Shown piece after piece: positions 7,557 through 15,978 of a stretch of 64,000 bases of DNA. The stretch comes from an uncultured Dysosmobacter sp. (GTDB taxonomy: Bacteria > Bacillota > Clostridia > Oscillospirales > Oscillospiraceae): assembly GCA_934563745.1 (NCBI GenBank), contig CAKTHE010000001.1, positions 124,001-188,000 on the forward strand. The letters run 5' to 3'. The notes under the pieces were generated by a model. That model did not search any database. It saw only the letters and a list, made by a program, of their open reading frames with translations, and was not told where the DNA came from. Position 1 is the stretch's first letter. Each line of letters opens with the position of its first letter. Position numbers and translations under genes: made by a program.

Positions 7557-9966
7557 GGATTTTGGCAAAGCCCCTTTGCTTTCCATAGATCGGACCGCAA
7601 TCAATGCTCGACCAGGAGCGCCAGCCAGGCAGTCGCTTAAGCATAGAATTGATCTCGCGAGCCTGCGCCGGCGTATAGTCACGAACCGAGCCGCCAAAAA
7701 GCTCTCGCCAAATCTCCATAGCGCATACATATCTGCGAGGTACCGTCCCTTGTGCCTGTTCATCGGAAAAGCCGTCCGCCCAAAAAGCGAGCCGCTGCTC
7801 GAGGTCTCTCGAAGCCCAGTCTTCCGGTAAGAGCGTGTTGACGAATTTCTCAATAAGGCTCTGCTTGCCGTTCATCTCAGTATGCTCGTCCTGAATTGCA
7901 CGAGCCTCAGCCTCGATCTTCGCGTCATTCAAGTACCAAACCTCACCGGCGTTATACCGGACCATGATCTCAGCCCATACCTGATCGACGATCTCAGGCG
8001 TAAAATAGTCGCCTGTCTCTCGCCCCTTGTCCGTGACAGTAACAGGCCAAAAACGGCGGCCGCCTGTTGCGTCTCGCAGGAATTCATCATCGTTGGTCGT
8101 ACCAAAGAAGGCGCATTGCCGCGGGCGCTCTTGCGTTCGACGAGCATACGCCGCGCGGTAGCTGTCCGACTGTTTAGAGACAAACTGCTTGATCTGCTCA
8201 AGCTCAGCCTTTCGGGTCGCGGCCATTTCTCCCATCTCAATAAGCCAAAAGCCTTGAAGCTGTTCGTACGCCTCTTTACCTTGAACGGTATAGAAGGAAT
8301 CAGAAAACCAGGACTTACCGAGCTTGGCGAGAGTCGTAGACTTGCGGCAGCCCTGAGGACCAACTAAGACAAGAATGTGATCGTGCTTGCACCCAGGCTG
8401 CATCACGCGAGCAACCGCGCCGATCAACGCTTTGCGGGTGACCGTTCGCGTGTACTCAGTATCTTCGGCGCCGAGGTAGTCAATGAAGATCGTGTCCGCA
8501 CGGGGCGTTCCGTCCCAGGTGAGGCCCTCCAAATATTCGCGGACAGGATGCCGTGAGCATTTAAGCATCGCAAGCGCAACTGCATCGACGATCTTCGAGA
8601 CATTCGCGATCGTGTAACGCTTTTCGATGTAATTGCGAAGACCTGCGTCGTCAACGTCGTTCCAGGCGTTCGAGAGTCGAGCGCTGAGCTTAATCCACGG
8701 TAAGTCGCCGCAGACGGTCATGCGTTCCTTAAAGGTGTCATAGAAGTAACGGCCCTTTAGGCGGCGATCGTTTTCCATGATGATTCTAACGTTCTCGATC
8801 GTGGCCTCGCATTTTCCTGTTTTAGTGAGAGTCAGGTCGCGAGTCCAGCTCATGTCCTCTTCGCCTTCGTCGGCAGAGGCGTCGTCCTCGTCAAACTGCG
8901 CGCTGATCTTCTGTAAACGCTTTCGCGCAAGCTCCTCGCGAACCTCGGGAATCTGCAAAGCCTCGTCAGCCATTGCGACGAACGACGGGAGACGACTGCT
9001 CGGGGTGCCAGGTGCAGCAGCGTCGTCCTGATTGCCGAATAAATGAATACGGACAAGGTCAAAAGCGTTGCATAGCTTTCCGCTTGCAGGGTCCGTGCCA
9101 TGATGAGAGTACGCGAAGAGACCGTTATCGTAAAGGACCAAGCCGCCGGTCGTGGAGCCGCCCTTGAAGGTATAGCGGCCGTCGTCGCATTTCTCATAGA
9201 CGTCGGGCAAGAACTCTTCGATTGCGTCTGCGACAGAGTATGTACTGCAGAACGCGCCGACGACGCCGTCCTTTGCGGTAGGGTCTCCTTGCTTTTTAGC
9301 AAGCCGGTGAAGCGCCTCGGCCCGCCGTGAGGAAACCGGCCACTCCGTGGGGTCATGCCAGTCAACATAGCGCTTGAGCTGCTCATCTACGTCAAGCCAG
9401 GGGCCGTCAGAGAACTCATACCGATACTCGGCATCATAGGAGAGCGAGGGCCAGTACATAAGCCGATGCGGCTCATAGGTGGTGTCGTCGCACATGTCGA
9501 TGCCGATGTCCTGTGCGATCTTTCTCGCAACTGCTGCATACTCTTCGGGTGAGACCGCGCGCGAGAGCGGCATAACCAGGCGAAGGCGCGGAGCGTCTGG
9601 CCGGTGACTATGCGTGCTATAAAGAACGGCGGCGCAGCCAAGGACCAGAACAACCGTGTCCCAAGGGTCGGCGTCGGCCGGTACTTCATCAAGGTCTAAG
9701 GTCAGGAGTCGGCGCTGAGTGATCGCGTCGGCTTTACGACGACCGCCTTTGAGCACACCGCCGACAAAGCCGCCAACGTCTTTGATCTCGTCGCGCTGAG
9801 CCTTCGGCAAGGCCTTATATTCTTTCGCAGACTCCTGTGTCCGTTCAGGGATTTCGAGACGGTTGACAAGCTGCGACCACATGAGATCACGGTTTTGCCA
9901 CTGAGTAGAGCGTCGAGATTGCCCGACCGCAATCGTGATAGGACCGTCGTACTGAACTGCTGTCAT
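7552..9966 (-). CDS. PrimPol/VirE (VapE) replication protein
   Basis: An 804-residue two-part replication protein. The N-terminal third resembles an archaeo-eukaryotic-type primase-polymerase: LLTLDLDEV supplies the Asp pair, and a later YSTHSH motif precedes RLRLVMPL. The C-terminal half is a virulence-associated E (VirE/VapE) superfamily 3-type helicase with Walker A GPQGCRKST at about residue 537 and ALFGTTNDDEFL-like downstream motifs. It likely primes and unwinds at the phage origin, consistent with the repeats at its 3' end. Its start overlaps the deaminase stop by four bases. Confidence 0.87.
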   Translation of the reverse strand: MTAVQYDGPITIAVGQSRRSTQWQNRDLMWSQLVNRLEIPERTQESAKEYKALPKAQRDEIKDVGGFVGGVLKGGRRKADAITQRRLLTLDLDEVPADADPWDTVVLVLGCAAVLYSTHSHRPDAPRLRLVMPLSRAVSPEEYAAVARKIAQDIGIDMCDDTTYEPHRLMYWPSLSYDAEYRYEFSDGPWLDVDEQLKRYVDWHDPTEWPVSSRRAEALHRLAKKQGDPTAKDGVVGAFCSTYSVADAIEEFLPDVYEKCDDGRYTFKGGSTTGGLVLYDNGLFAYSHHGTDPASGKLCNAFDLVRIHLFGNQDDAAAPGTPSSRLPSFVAMADEALQIPEVREELARKRLQKISAQFDEDDASADEGEEDMSWTRDLTLTKTGKCEATIENVRIIMENDRRLKGRYFYDTFKERMTVCGDLPWIKLSARLSNAWNDVDDAGLRNYIEKRYTIANVSKIVDAVALAMLKCSRHPVREYLEGLTWDGTPRADTIFIDYLGAEDTEYTRTVTRKALIGAVARVMQPGCKHDHILVLVGPQGCRKSTTLAKLGKSWFSDSFYTVQGKEAYEQLQGFWLIEMGEMAATRKAELEQIKQFVSKQSDSYRAAYARRTQERPRQCAFFGTTNDDEFLRDATGGRRFWPVTVTDKGRETGDYFTPEIVDQVWAEIMVRYNAGEVWYLNDAKIEAEARAIQDEHTEMNGKQSLIEKFVNTLLPEDWASRDLEQRLAFWADGFSDEQAQGTVPRRYVCAMEIWRELFGGSVRDYTPAQAREINSMLKRLPGWRSWSSIDCGPIYGKQRGFAKIL

Positions 9967-10409
9967 TCGTCAATCTCCCTTCGCACAACTCTTAAAATGC
10001 CTGCATTGCGAATCATTCTGTCGCACATATTGCAGGGCTTTGCCTCAATCCATTTCTTTGTCCTGGGGTCATAGCCAACCAGATAGAGCGTAGAGCCTTG
10101 AAGCTCTTGCCTTGACGCGCTGATGATCGCATTTTGCTCAGCATGAACCGCCACGCAAGAGCCGTATTGCGAACCGTGCGCGGCAGCAGTCTCGTCAAGC
10201 GGCAGCTCGTGCGATCGGCAGTAGCAAACGCCGGTATCACAACAATTCGCCTCGCCGCGCGGAGAACCGTTATAGCCGGTCGCGATGACTTCATCGTTTT
10301 TCACGATCACCGCGCCGTAGTGTTTTCGCAAGCAGGTCGATCGCGCGGCAACGGCCGCGGCAATGTTCAAATAGTATTCATCTTTGCTGACTCGTTCCAA
10401 ATGAGTCAC
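9963..10409 (-). CDS. dCMP deaminase (ComEB-like)
   Basis: A 148-residue deoxycytidylate deaminase converting dCMP to dUMP to feed thymidylate synthesis. The zinc and catalytic motifs are present: HAEQNAII (His ligand and proton-shuttle Glu) and PCNMC (two Cys ligands). An additional Cys-rich segment (NCCDTGVCYC) matches the second zinc site of ComEB/T4-type enzymes. It clusters with dUTPase and ThyX, so the three genes form a dTMP-supply module. Confidence 0.92.
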   Translation of the reverse strand: MTHLERVSKDEYYLNIAAAVAARSTCLRKHYGAVIVKNDEVIATGYNGSPRGEANCCDTGVCYCRSHELPLDETAAAHGSQYGSCVAVHAEQNAIISASRQELQGSTLYLVGYDPRTKKWIEAKPCNMCDRMIRNAGILRVVRREIDE

Positions 10410-10463
10410 CTCCGTTTCAGCTCCTCCTCCCAGGGCCGAAGCCCCAGGAGGAAGGGCAAGATT

Positions 10464-10877
10464 TTATTTGCCGGTGGAGCCGAACGCGCCGTTACCGCGA
10501 GCCTCGCCGAGATCAAGCACGAAGTCAGGAGTCATGACTGGCAGCACGACCAACTGGCCGATACGGTCGCCGCGGTAAATGTGATAAGCCTCGTGACCGC
10601 CGTTGTGAATGACCGCGTGCATTTCCCCGGTATAGCCAGGGTCGAGCGGGGGGAGCTTGCAGTCAACGCCCTTTGCGGTCTGGCTCGATCTCGGGAAGAT
10701 AAACGCGCCAAAGCCGGCAGGAAGATCAAGACCAAAGCCAAGCCCAATCACCGCAGAGCAACCGACCTCAATGATACGGTCTTTAAGCGCGTACACGTCC
10801 GCGCCGACGTCGTTCGCGTGCGCGCGCTTAGGCTGCATCTCCGAAGGAACGCCGTAGTCGAGGAGCTTAACCTGCAT
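10464..10877 (-). CDS. dut: dUTPase (deoxyuridine triphosphatase)
   Basis: A trimeric-type dUTPase hydrolysing dUTP to dUMP and pyrophosphate. Conserved motifs are in order: ANDVGADVYAL (motif 1), PRSS (motif 2), a central PGYTGEMHAVIHNGG (motif 3), RGDRIGQLVV (motif 4) and a C-terminal Gly-rich arm GNGAFGSTGK (motif 5). I start at the ATG at 10877 (MQVKLLDYG) because GGAAGGAGG precedes it. The frame extends upstream to 10916, but that part lacks homology character. It overlaps the end of thyX by 11 bp. Confidence 0.92.
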   Translation of the reverse strand: MQVKLLDYGVPSEMQPKRAHANDVGADVYALKDRIIEVGCSAVIGLGFGLDLPAGFGAFIFPRSSQTAKGVDCKLPPLDPGYTGEMHAVIHNGGHEAYHIYRGDRIGQLVVLPVMTPDFVLDLGEARGNGAFGSTGK

Positions 10878-11637
10878 TGCTCGCGCCTCCTTCCTCGTAA
10901 AGAAGCGGGAACTCAAGCCGCAGCAGCTCGCTGGGAGTTAAGTACGGCATGGGATTCTGGCAGCCCATTTTGCCCTCTTTGCAAGCGCCTCTCATGCAGA
11001 AGGGGCCGGTCGTTGCTCGGGAGAAAAGCCGAGGGTTCAGCTTATAAAGCTCGTCCCAAACCTTGAGCAGAACCAGGCGAGTCTCGGACGTGTTGCGCCG
11101 ACAAGTACGCTGGCCGATAATGTGTTTCCACTGATAGGGCGTCGCACTGATAATCAGAACATTGCGAAGGCCCTGTGGAGCCATATATCCAGCGGCATCG
11201 TTATCAAGGCCCTGCTTGACGGCCTCGGCGTAGTTCGCCATGTTCAGCTTGCAGGAGGTCAAATAAGTCTCTTCTTCGCCGCGCTCCATAACCTCATAAG
11301 GAATCGCGAAGGCAGCGTCATCCGAGTAGTCGCTGTACTGCAGCGAGGCAGACATGAACTTGACTTCGTTCTGGTGGCGCGTGATCTGCGCCAGGAAGCG
11401 CCGACTCGCGCCGACAATGACAACGTTGATCGCGCCGAACTTCTGAATCGTCGGGTGCGGCAGCTTTGTCATCGTAGTTACCGTGTCTTCGGTGTAGCTC
11501 TTGTTGTAGAGTGCCATGAAGTCATCCAGGCTTTTGATCTTATGGCCGCGCTGCGTAAGACGCGCAGCGCAAACCATCATCTTCTCAGCCGAAGGAATAA
11601 CTTCGGGATTTAAGACCGCAACTTCGATGCTTTTCAT
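10867..11637 (-). CDS. thyX: FAD-dependent thymidylate synthase, divergent ThyX
   Basis: A 256-residue flavin-dependent thymidylate synthase, which methylates dUMP using methylene-tetrahydrofolate and FAD. The signature region reads RHQNEVKFMSASLQY. It can be aligned to the classical RHRxxSxNxxSxRY only with one extra residue, Gln for the second Arg, and loss of the first Ser and the Asn. The second conserved Arg region QRTCRRNTSETR is clear. It lies between a possible nucleotide-metabolism gene and dUTPase, consistent with dTMP supply. Activity cannot be judged from sequence alone. Confidence 0.82.
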   Translation of the reverse strand: MKSIEVAVLNPEVIPSAEKMMVCAARLTQRGHKIKSLDDFMALYNKSYTEDTVTTMTKLPHPTIQKFGAINVVIVGASRRFLAQITRHQNEVKFMSASLQYSDYSDDAAFAIPYEVMERGEEETYLTSCKLNMANYAEAVKQGLDNDAAGYMAPQGLRNVLIISATPYQWKHIIGQRTCRRNTSETRLVLLKVWDELYKLNPRLFSRATTGPFCMRGACKEGKMGCQNPMPYLTPSELLRLEFPLLYEEGGASNAG

Positions 11638-11963
11638 GCGGACCTTCCTTCCTCAACGATTGCCCGCAGAATCAGCAGATAGTTGATACTGTCGGTAATC
11701 TTCTCATTCCACTGCGTGAGCGGATAGGACTGACGAGAGCCGACCATATCGGCAACGGAAACAAGGTGCTTGCTCAGCATCCCAAAAGCGGCCTGCGCGG
11801 TTGTCATATCCTGCAAAGCCGCAGCCTTCTTGAAATGTGCCAGGCGGTCGACCTCGGTTTCGTCGGTCGCTTCTTCGGCGTATTCGGTACCCTTACCCAT
11901 GAGGACGAGCTCGCTGCGAGAGAGCTGGTCGGTCACGATCTTGTCAAACTGTTTCAGATTCAT
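11634..11963 (-). CDS. Small helical phage protein, possibly MazG/DUF1599-like
   Basis: A 109-residue all-helical protein. The layout KGTEYA...DRLAHFKKAAAL... and a C-terminal NEKITDSINYLLILRAI recalls the DUF1599/Nmad1 and MazG-like groups found near thymidylate synthases in phages. I cannot confirm the metal-binding residues, so nucleotide processing is only suggested. It overlaps thyX by four bases and the upstream gene by 20 bases. Confidence 0.55.
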   Translation of the reverse strand: MNLKQFDKIVTDQLSRSELVLMGKGTEYAEEATDETEVDRLAHFKKAAALQDMTTAQAAFGMLSKHLVSVADMVGSRQSYPLTQWNEKITDSINYLLILRAIVEEGRSA

Positions 11964-12525
11964 TGTGTACCTCCTTCGGCATAATCAGCAAAAAACTGGT
12001 GTTGATGGGAACTGCGAGCGCTTTCTCAACAGGTTGCTCCTGCTCGGCAATAAGACCAGATAGGTCAAAACCGAGACCCGAGAGATATTCAAGACCGAGC
12101 TTTGCGTTCGCGAGAGCATTGACGTTCAGCGCAACGTTGTAGTAGGTCTTCTCAACTTCGCGCCGAATATCGGAAAAACGCTTTTTGAGGTCTCTGTCGA
12201 CCTGGGCCTCACGCAACTCTGTCTCTTGCAGCTTTTCGGCCATAGGGACCCGCGCAAGAAGTACGTTGTGAATTGAGTACAGGATTGTACCCCAACTCAT
12301 AGACAAGGGGCCTGCAAGCTCCTCATTCTTCTTGTGCCAGTCCATCATATAATCATAGACCTCAGTCAAACGCGGCTCGACATACGCAACCATTTCGGCG
12401 AACTTCGTACGCTCAAGTTTTTCTGCGAGTAACGCCGCGCACGCTGCGTTCTCCTGTGCGTTGACTTGCTTAAGGGCTTTATTCTTTTGCCCTTCGAGCC
12501 ATTTTAATAAGATTTTCTTAGTCAC
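11944..12525 (-). CDS. Hypothetical phage protein with coiled coil
   Basis: A 193-residue protein of unknown function. It is highly charged and predicted helical, with a likely coiled coil over the first 40 and around residues 90-130. No catalytic motif is recognised. It sits between DNA polymerase and the nucleotide-metabolism genes on the same leftward transcript, so a replication-accessory role is possible but not shown. Confidence 0.55.
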   Translation of the reverse strand: MTKKILLKWLEGQKNKALKQVNAQENAACAALLAEKLERTKFAEMVAYVEPRLTEVYDYMMDWHKKNEELAGPLSMSWGTILYSIHNVLLARVPMAEKLQETELREAQVDRDLKKRFSDIRREVEKTYYNVALNVNALANAKLGLEYLSGLGFDLSGLIAEQEQPVEKALAVPINTSFLLIMPKEVHNESETV

Positions 12526-12540
12526 TGTTCTTCCTCCAAA

Positions 12541-14490
12541 TTAGTCCTTGCGGTAATACTCACACTCATAAGCGTCGGCGCGAAGCGGCAAATTCGGAGC
12601 CCAGGAGATCGGCTGGCCCATAAGCGCGCCGAGCTCTTCGGCCGAGCTGACGCCAACCGGTACCTCGCAAATCACTTCGTCGTGAACATGGAAGACGATC
12701 GGGAAGCCTGCGGCCTCAAGTCTAAACATAGCCTCGGCCAAGCAGTCGCGGGCAGTAGCCTGAACGATATTCTCCACGAACTTCGGCCCGTAAGACTCGA
12801 TACGGCCCCAGCCGCCCGAGGATTGAATTGTTCCCTCGTAGGTGATATTGTCGTCACCGTCGACGCGGGGCTTGACGTAGCTGAGCTCTCGACCGTTCGG
12901 CAAGCGCAGGCGCATAAGCGGTCCTTGCTTGCGAAGTCTCATGCCATGCGGTAGATCAACAGGAGCCTGCGTCGTAATGCACCGACGAACGGCAGCGTCC
13001 GTGTCCCACCAGAACTTCGTGATCGACTTATTCGCCGCGCGCCAACTATTGACGATTGGCTTAAGCTCAGATTCTTCAAGGCCCATCGCCAAAGCACCCA
13101 TACTCTTCATGGCACCAACGGAGCCACCATAGCCCAGGGCAAGCTCAGCAATTTTACCCTTCTGACGCATCGGGTCACCTTTCTTGACGGACCCTTTCGG
13201 CAAGTGAAACATCTGCTCGGCTGAGGCCTCATAGATTTTGCCGTGCGTATTAAAGACGTCCATGCGCCACTCTTCATCTGCGAGCCAAGCAAGCACGCGC
13301 GCCTCGATCGCAGAAAAGTCGGCCACGATGAACCTACAGCCAGGCTTAGGGATAAAAGCTGTACGAATGAGCTGGGACAGCGTTCCTGCCGTGTCATCGA
13401 AGAGCATCTCGAGAGTCTCAAGATCACCCTCACGAACCAAGCGCCGCGCGGCGTCAAGCTCGCTATCAGGCATCTTGTTTTGCGGCAGGTTTTGCATCTG
13501 CACCAAACGCCCGGCCCAGCGTCCGGTGCGCGCGGCACCGCAGAACTGAGTCAGGCCTCGGATGCGACCGTCAGGGCAAACCGTGCGGAGCATCGCGTTG
13601 TATTTTTCAGTTGAGGTCTTTGCAAGGCCCTGACGAATGTCGAGCATTGCGTGAACCTCTTCATTGTCGGTGCCGCTGCGAACGTCACCGATCATCTTTT
13701 TGTTGAGGCTCTCCACCTCAAAGCCAGAGACCTCCTCAATCCAGGACTTGAGCTGCGCAGCGCTCTTTGGATTATCAAGACCCGTCAACTCTTTTGCAGC
13801 GTCAAGCAGCCGCGCTTTTACGATCTGGTCGATCGCAACCGCATTTTCCGCGAGGACCGTATCAACGCCGACGCCGCGGTCGTTGATATGCTGGTCGATT
13901 ATCCAGAGGTCATGCTCGCTGGGAATCACGGGGAACTTCTGCAGGCGCTTTCTGATCGCGCGCTCCGTCACGACGTCCTGACGGTTATACTCGACATAGA
14001 GATTCCACCGCTCGGGGTCATGGTGAGGAAGATTGCGCGTGCGCTCGCCATTGACCTTTGTGGCTTTGCAGGGAATTGAGAAGTACCGAATCAGGGCTTT
14101 GCCCGTTTTCGACTTCTGCTTGTCCTCAGGCAAGCCGATCACTTCGCCGACAGCTTCCAAGCTGCCAGGCAGACCAAGCTCGCGAGCCATAACGGCGGTG
14201 CAGCTCCATTGATCTGCAGGAGTCACGCGACCCATAAACGTGCTCAGACAAGTCCGTTCAAAAGACGCATTGAATGCTGTCTTGAGGATTTCGGGGTCAT
14301 ACAGGGCGTCCTGGAGCTCCTGGGGTAGCTTCTGGCCTTGCGCCATGTCGATAACCTCAACAGGACCATCGTCCCAAGCGTAGCCAAAGAGTAAAATCTC
14401 AAAATCAGGACTTGCCGCGTAAGCATAGACACCGGCTTTTTGAAGAGAGACCGAGGAGTAGGTTTCAATATCGATCGCGAGAGTTTTCAT
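12541..14490 (-). CDS. Phage DNA polymerase, family A
   Basis: A 649-residue family A polymerase with 3'-5' exonuclease. Exo motifs are LAIDIETYS (D7, E9), NASFERT and YNRQDVV; polymerase motif A is VADFSAIEARVLAW, motif B is around MRQKGKIAELALGYGG, and motif C is HVHDEV near residue 600. The 5'-nuclease domain of bacterial PolI is absent, as is usual in phages. With PrimPol/VirE, SNF2 and the SSB-like protein it suggests a largely self-sufficient replication set. Confidence 0.93.
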   Translation of the reverse strand: MKTLAIDIETYSSVSLQKAGVYAYAASPDFEILLFGYAWDDGPVEVIDMAQGQKLPQELQDALYDPEILKTAFNASFERTCLSTFMGRVTPADQWSCTAVMARELGLPGSLEAVGEVIGLPEDKQKSKTGKALIRYFSIPCKATKVNGERTRNLPHHDPERWNLYVEYNRQDVVTERAIRKRLQKFPVIPSEHDLWIIDQHINDRGVGVDTVLAENAVAIDQIVKARLLDAAKELTGLDNPKSAAQLKSWIEEVSGFEVESLNKKMIGDVRSGTDNEEVHAMLDIRQGLAKTSTEKYNAMLRTVCPDGRIRGLTQFCGAARTGRWAGRLVQMQNLPQNKMPDSELDAARRLVREGDLETLEMLFDDTAGTLSQLIRTAFIPKPGCRFIVADFSAIEARVLAWLADEEWRMDVFNTHGKIYEASAEQMFHLPKGSVKKGDPMRQKGKIAELALGYGGSVGAMKSMGALAMGLEESELKPIVNSWRAANKSITKFWWDTDAAVRRCITTQAPVDLPHGMRLRKQGPLMRLRLPNGRELSYVKPRVDGDDNITYEGTIQSSGGWGRIESYGPKFVENIVQATARDCLAEAMFRLEAAGFPIVFHVHDEVICEVPVGVSSAEELGALMGQPISWAPNLPLRADAYECEYYRKD

Positions 14491-14511
14491 GTACTCGCTC
14501 CCTTCTTGCTA

Positions 14512-14832
14512 TTACGGGGGGGGGTAAAGCCCGAGGGCGTGGGCACGCCGCGTATTTTCCGCGATCGTGCACCACTCGAGCTGGCTGGCGCGGTTATCAT
14601 GCTTATTGCCGCGTTTGTGGTCTACAACAGGATAACCGTGCGGATTCGGCACAAACATTTTTGCGACGAGCAAGTGAACCTTCACATTGCAGCCGTTCAG
14701 GCTTACTCGCAGATAACCGCGCCGATCGTCAAAAGGCTTTAACACGCGCCCCGTACTCTTGCGCCGAATCTCTCCTAAGCGATTGATCTCATACTCAGGA
14801 AAGTCGGGAATCGTGTGCCAGACGATCTTCAT
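14512..14832 (-). CDS. HNH endonuclease (NUMOD4-HNH, homing-type)
   Basis: A 106-residue HNH nuclease. Its N-terminus (WHTIPDFPEYEINRLGEIRR) is a NUMOD4 DNA-binding motif, followed by VDHKRGNKHDNRASQLEW, the H-N-N core of this HNH class. Such genes are usually free-standing homing endonucleases of phages. It lies between DNA polymerase and the DUF2815 gene, a common insertion site near conserved replication genes. An ordinary phage role near packaging is less likely given its position far from cos or terminase. Confidence 0.85.
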   Translation of the reverse strand: MKIVWHTIPDFPEYEINRLGEIRRKSTGRVLKPFDDRRGYLRVSLNGCNVKVHLLVAKMFVPNPHGYPVVDHKRGNKHDNRASQLEWCTIAENTRRAHALGLYPPP

Positions 14833-14836
14833 GGGC

Positions 14837-15400
14837 TCAGTTCAGGAGATCGTCGTCTTCGTCCTCGAAGTCATCGTCCCAGTCGGAGTCAGTCACAACG
14901 CCGCCAGACAGGGGCTCGCCGTCGCTGAGCTTCATAATGCCGTTCAGGCCGGCGGAAACGCCCTTATTGCCGTTCGTGTCGTAGACATAGAAGTTGACGA
15001 TCGCGCGGCCGTAGCAACCGGAATAGAGCTCGCTCGCCTCGGTGATCGGGGTCTTGTCGGCGTAAACGATCACGGGCTTGTTGTTGGAACTGCAGGTCAT
15101 AACGTAGTGACCCTTGCACTCGGGGCCAAACTCGCCGCCGTTCGGACGTTCGCCGTCGCCATCATGCAAAGTGGTTTTCAGAGCGGAGGGCAGCTTCTTG
15201 CCAGAGTGCTTCTGCAGGTAGGCGGTCTTCGCAGCCTCAATCGCAGCCTTGATCTTCGCGATCGTGTTCTTGTCGGTCTTCGGAATCAGCAAGGTCACGC
15301 TGTACTTCGGCTGGGCGCCTTCCTGCGCGGCACGAGGGGTAAAGGCGTTGACGTAGGAAAAACGAACGCGACCGGTAGTGATCTGAGTAGCAGTAGCCAT
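14837..15400 (-). CDS. DUF2815 protein, SSB-like
   Basis: A 187-residue DUF2815 protein, a family found beside phage family A polymerases and DUF2800 genes. It has an OB-fold-like beta-rich body, and the C-terminus (DWDDDFEDEDDDLLN) is strongly acidic. That tail resembles the tip single-stranded DNA-binding proteins use to recruit partners. I infer ssDNA binding during phage replication; the family has no firmly known function that I can cite. Its start has a GGAGA site. Confidence 0.82.
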   Translation of the reverse strand: MATATQITTGRVRFSYVNAFTPRAAQEGAQPKYSVTLLIPKTDKNTIAKIKAAIEAAKTAYLQKHSGKKLPSALKTTLHDGDGERPNGGEFGPECKGHYVMTCSSNNKPVIVYADKTPITEASELYSGCYGRAIVNFYVYDTNGNKGVSAGLNGIMKLSDGEPLSGGVVTDSDWDDDFEDEDDDLLN

Positions 15401-15414
15401 TGTAAAAATCTCCT

Positions 15415-15963
15415 TTAATTTTTAATAATGTAGACGTCAGCGTACTGAACGCCGAAATTTAATGCTTCCTGGTGGGTATCGAAGTAAATGTCAATGCGGT
15501 TCCCCTTGATTGCGCTGCCCGTGTCTTCGGCAACGTATGTATGCCCGTCGATCACGATCTCAGAGCCAAGAGGGATAACAGAGGAATCGACTGCAATCGT
15601 TCGGCCGGCCTCGACGATCGCGCCAGACGCGGTAACGCCATAGCCGAAGTCGCCAGGGTCTTTCCCGCAGCACTTGCGGCAAGCGCAATACGCGGTCAGA
15701 CGGAACTCGCCAAGCTCTTCGAGAACGGGCTCGATCTCTTCGGGCTCAGTCTCGATAACAGGCTCAGGCATGATCTCAGGTGTCACATACGACGTGGGCT
15801 CAAGCTCTAAGGCCGGAGCCGCAGTCTCTTCAATGGCTTTTGCCTTCGGCAGGAAAATCGCCATAAGAACGATCGTACAGACGAGCGCCAGAATGACGGC
15901 CCACTGAATACGAATCAAGCGAGCTTGCTGATACAGGAGTCGCCGGCTTTTCGATTGCGTCAT
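15415..15963 (-). CDS. Membrane-anchored 3D-domain protein
   Basis: A 182-residue protein with one N-terminal membrane helix (about residues 19-41), an acidic Pro/Glu linker (about 45-85), and a C-terminal 3D domain. The domain shows the YCACRKCCGK start, the GVTASG motif and DTGSAIKGNRIDIYF with the three Asp residues that name the family. 3D domains occur in MltA-like cell-wall enzymes and resuscitation-type proteins. Its position among early replication genes is odd for a lysis enzyme; it might act on the host envelope early in infection. Confidence 0.82.
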   Translation of the reverse strand: MTQSKSRRLLYQQARLIRIQWAVILALVCTIVLMAIFLPKAKAIEETAAPALELEPTSYVTPEIMPEPVIETEPEEIEPVLEELGEFRLTAYCACRKCCGKDPGDFGYGVTASGAIVEAGRTIAVDSSVIPLGSEIVIDGHTYVAEDTGSAIKGNRIDIYFDTHQEALNFGVQYADVYIIKN

Positions 15964-15978
15964 TGTTATTTCCTCCTC

